The notes below the pieces were generated by a model, which was given only the letters and a program-made list of their open reading frames with translations, made no database searches and was not told where the DNA came from. Below, piece by piece: positions 21,509 to 22,976 of a stretch of 22,976 nucleotides of DNA (position 1 is the stretch's first letter; every line of letters starts with the position of its first letter). The translations under genes and the position numbers were made by a program. This DNA is from Oehlia diaphana. Lineage: Eukaryota > Glomeromycota > Glomeromycetes > Glomerales > Glomeraceae. The stretch is taken from assembly GCA_003833135.1 (NCBI GenBank), contig QZLH01000544.1:1-22976 (forward strand), read 5' to 3'.

Positions 21509-21800
21509 GTCACTAATAGTTTGCTAATTTTTGATTCAGTAATCAGAAAAGGATCATTAGAATCATCTCAATAAGATGAATCTAATGGTAATAAAATTGT
21601 ATTTTTAGAATTAATACTTAGTGAGATATTAAGTAAAATATAAAATTAAAAATATATTATTTAATTTCTTATCAACTAATAATTCTAGAAATACAATTTT
21701 ACTACCATTAGATTCGTCTTATTAAGATAATTCCAATGAACTATATTTCATCATTTTCTGATCACTGGATCAAAAGTTAACAAACTGCCTGATTGGTGAC
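21509..21800. mobile_element. 292-bp MITE-like element with ~90-bp inverted arms
   Basis: Left arm 21509-21613 (GTCACTAATAGTTTGCTAAT, then TTTTGATTCAGTAATCAGAA and GAATCTAATGGTAATAAAAT) is the imperfect reverse complement of the right arm 21681-21800. The arms differ by a few substitutions and a roughly 10-bp insertion in the right one. Each arm also contains its own quasi-palindrome around ATTAGATTC/GAATCTAAT. A lone arm of this family is at 16021-16078. The right end runs into the GTGACTGATTGAT repeat that begins the next element. No target duplication could be defined. Confidence 0.65.
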
Positions 21801-22840
21801 TGATTGATATCTGATTTTTCACTTTTCAACCTGTGATATTAAATATATTTTAAATATAAATAATTTAAAATTAGAATTCTGCAAAATATCTAATCTGATT
21901 AGATCTGATTCAAATCTGATCTGTTAAATCCAGATTAAATAGATATTTATGACTTGCGAATCAGATTCAAATTTTAATTTTGAATCTGAAGTTCAGATTC
22001 AGATTTGAATTATATAATTTGAATCTGTCAGATTGAATCTGAATCAGATCTATTAAATCTGGATCAGATTATTATGATCTAATTATATATGGTATCAGTC
22101 AAAAATGTAATTTATAATTTAAAATACGTAAGTTTTACATGTAAAATGAAAAGAAAATCACTAGCATTTTACATGTAATAATAAAAAGAAAAATGCTGAA
22201 ACTGATAGTTCTAGTATTTTTACTTGTAAAAATGCAAAAAAATTACTAAAACTAATAGTTCTAGTATTTTTAGTTGTAAAAAATGAAAAAAATGCCAAAA
22301 TTAATAGTTCTGGTATTTTTACTTGTAAAAAATGCAAAAAAATGCCAAAATTAATAGTTCTAGCATTTTTACTTATAAAAAATAAAAAAAATGTTAAAAC
22401 TGATAGTTCTGGTATTTTTACAAGTAAAAATGCAAAAAAAATGCCAAAACTGATAGTTTTAGCATTTTTACTTGTAAAAAATGAAAAAAAAATGCCAAAC
22501 TGATAGTTCTGGCATTTTTACTTGTAAAAATGCAAATAAAATTACTAAGTAACAGCATTTTTACTTGTATCAAATTTAATCTAATTCGAATTTGATTTAA
22601 ATTTAATTTAGCCAAAATTAGATTCAGATCAAATTTAGATTTTAAATTTAGATCTGTGAATCAGATTTGGATTTTAAATATAATTCTAAATTTCAGATCT
22701 AAATTTAAATTAACAGATCTGAATCTGATTAAATCAGATTGAAATCTGATAATATCTGATCTAAACTGATTCATGCAAAACTCTATCACAGGTCGAAATT
22801 AGTTAAATAGGGTATCAATAGGTTATCAATAGGTTATCAA
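21776..22840. mobile_element. nested foldback-like element
   Basis: Three layers are arranged symmetrically. Outer: ATTGGTGACTGATTGATATC and ACCTGTGATA (21792-21840), answered by TATCACAGGT and GGTATCAATAGGTTATCAAT (22784-22840) in inverse orientation. Middle: palindromic AATCTGATTCAGATT-type words densely repeated at 21885-22090 and again at 22600-22770. Core: a tandem array of 50-bp hairpin units (22160-22570). The outer layer is shared with positions 250-347 at the start of the window. This fits a non-autonomous foldback element; no transposase and no clear target duplication were seen. Confidence 0.55.
22160..22570. repeat. tandem array of ~50-bp hairpin units, seven copies plus partial ends
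   Basis: The marker GATAGTTCT or AATAGTTCT recurs at 22204, 22254, 22303, 22353, 22402, 22452 and 22502, giving a period of 49-50 bp. Each unit contains GCATTTTTACTTGTAAAAAT(GC), a stem of about 10 bp, and TGCCAaaactgatagttcTGGCA, a second stem, so every unit can fold into two hairpins. Units differ by substitutions and A-run length. The 65-codon minus-strand frame across this array is an artefact of the period. Confidence 0.85.
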
Positions 22841-22957
22841 TCAGCTATCAATAGACTACCATATTGGTAGTCTATTGAACTTGCGCCATAATCCGTCACC
22901 AATCAGGCAGGCTGATTGTTAGCCAATTGATAACTTATTGATAACCTATTAGTATCC
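22811..22957. repeat. inverted TATCAATAGG repeats around a perfect palindrome
   Basis: GGTATCAATAGGTTATCAAT and further copies at 22811-22845 are answered by the inverse ATTGATAACTTATTGATAAC and CTATTAGTATCC at 22926-22957. Inside, 22848-22878 is a perfect inverted repeat with 14-bp arms (TCAATAGACTACCA) and a 3-nt loop. GTCACCAATC follows at 22895-22904. The structure probably continues past the window edge. Confidence 0.7.
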
Positions 22958-22976
22958 TATTGGTATTTTTATCAAA

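Noticed and set aside
22160..22570. possible CRISPR array
   Set aside because: The ~50-bp units are contiguous and similar throughout, with no unique spacers, in a eukaryotic context with spliceosomal introns.
22418..22615. 65-codon minus-strand open frame
   Set aside because: Created by the 50-bp tandem array; the peptide is itself a repeat.
1..22976. tRNA or rRNA genes
   Set aside because: No B-box-like GGTTCGAATCC or conserved rRNA segment was seen on either strand; a tRNAscan/Rfam run would settle this.

Overview
The window looks like nuclear DNA of an arbuscular mycorrhizal fungus (Glomeromycotina, most likely Rhizophagus or a close relative). This is inference from very high A+T, short GT-AG introns, a fungal-type eIF4B gene, decayed host genes and dense transposon debris. 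I see no tRNA, rRNA or CRISPR array.

Only one gene looks intact: a nine-exon eIF4B homologue on the minus strand (17153-19119). It can be spliced by eye into a 410-residue protein with a 4-nt first coding exon and an 18-nt microexon. Two E-box palindromes lie 176-235 bp upstream of its ATG. About 0.7 kb beyond its 3' end, on the plus strand, is a relic of the last two WD40 blades of a Cdh1/Fizzy-related protein (16272-16490), with in-frame stops and frameshifts.

The left third is dominated by a large decayed, intron-bearing, transposase-like gene (about 3681-7863, plus strand). Its exons splice to roughly 1,100 codons that read, in order, as an FYRN/FYRC-like (chromatin-type) region, a DDE-like catalytic region, a SAP-like DNA-binding motif and a conserved C-terminal block. 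At least eight premature stops, and probably a frameshift, disable it. Its 3' third is present again at 9327-10523 at about 97% identity, immediately after an ambiguous base N at 9326. A second N at 12955 is likewise followed by a partial copy of sequence found 1.57 kb upstream, so both duplications may be assembly or haplotype joins.

The rest is AT-rich DNA carrying short inverted-repeat elements. They include a complete 247-bp hAT-like MITE with a perfect 8-bp target duplication (2708-2954), and a foldback element with arms made of TTTCCCGAAT-type repeats (8741-9325). There is also a MITE with arms rich in GTCAAAAT (14911-15363), a MITE at 21509-21800 with a lone arm at 16021, and a nested foldback at 21776-22840. 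The core of that foldback is a tandem array of 50-bp units that are themselves hairpins. The same GTCACCAAT/CTGATTTTTCAC repeat family is present at both ends of the window.
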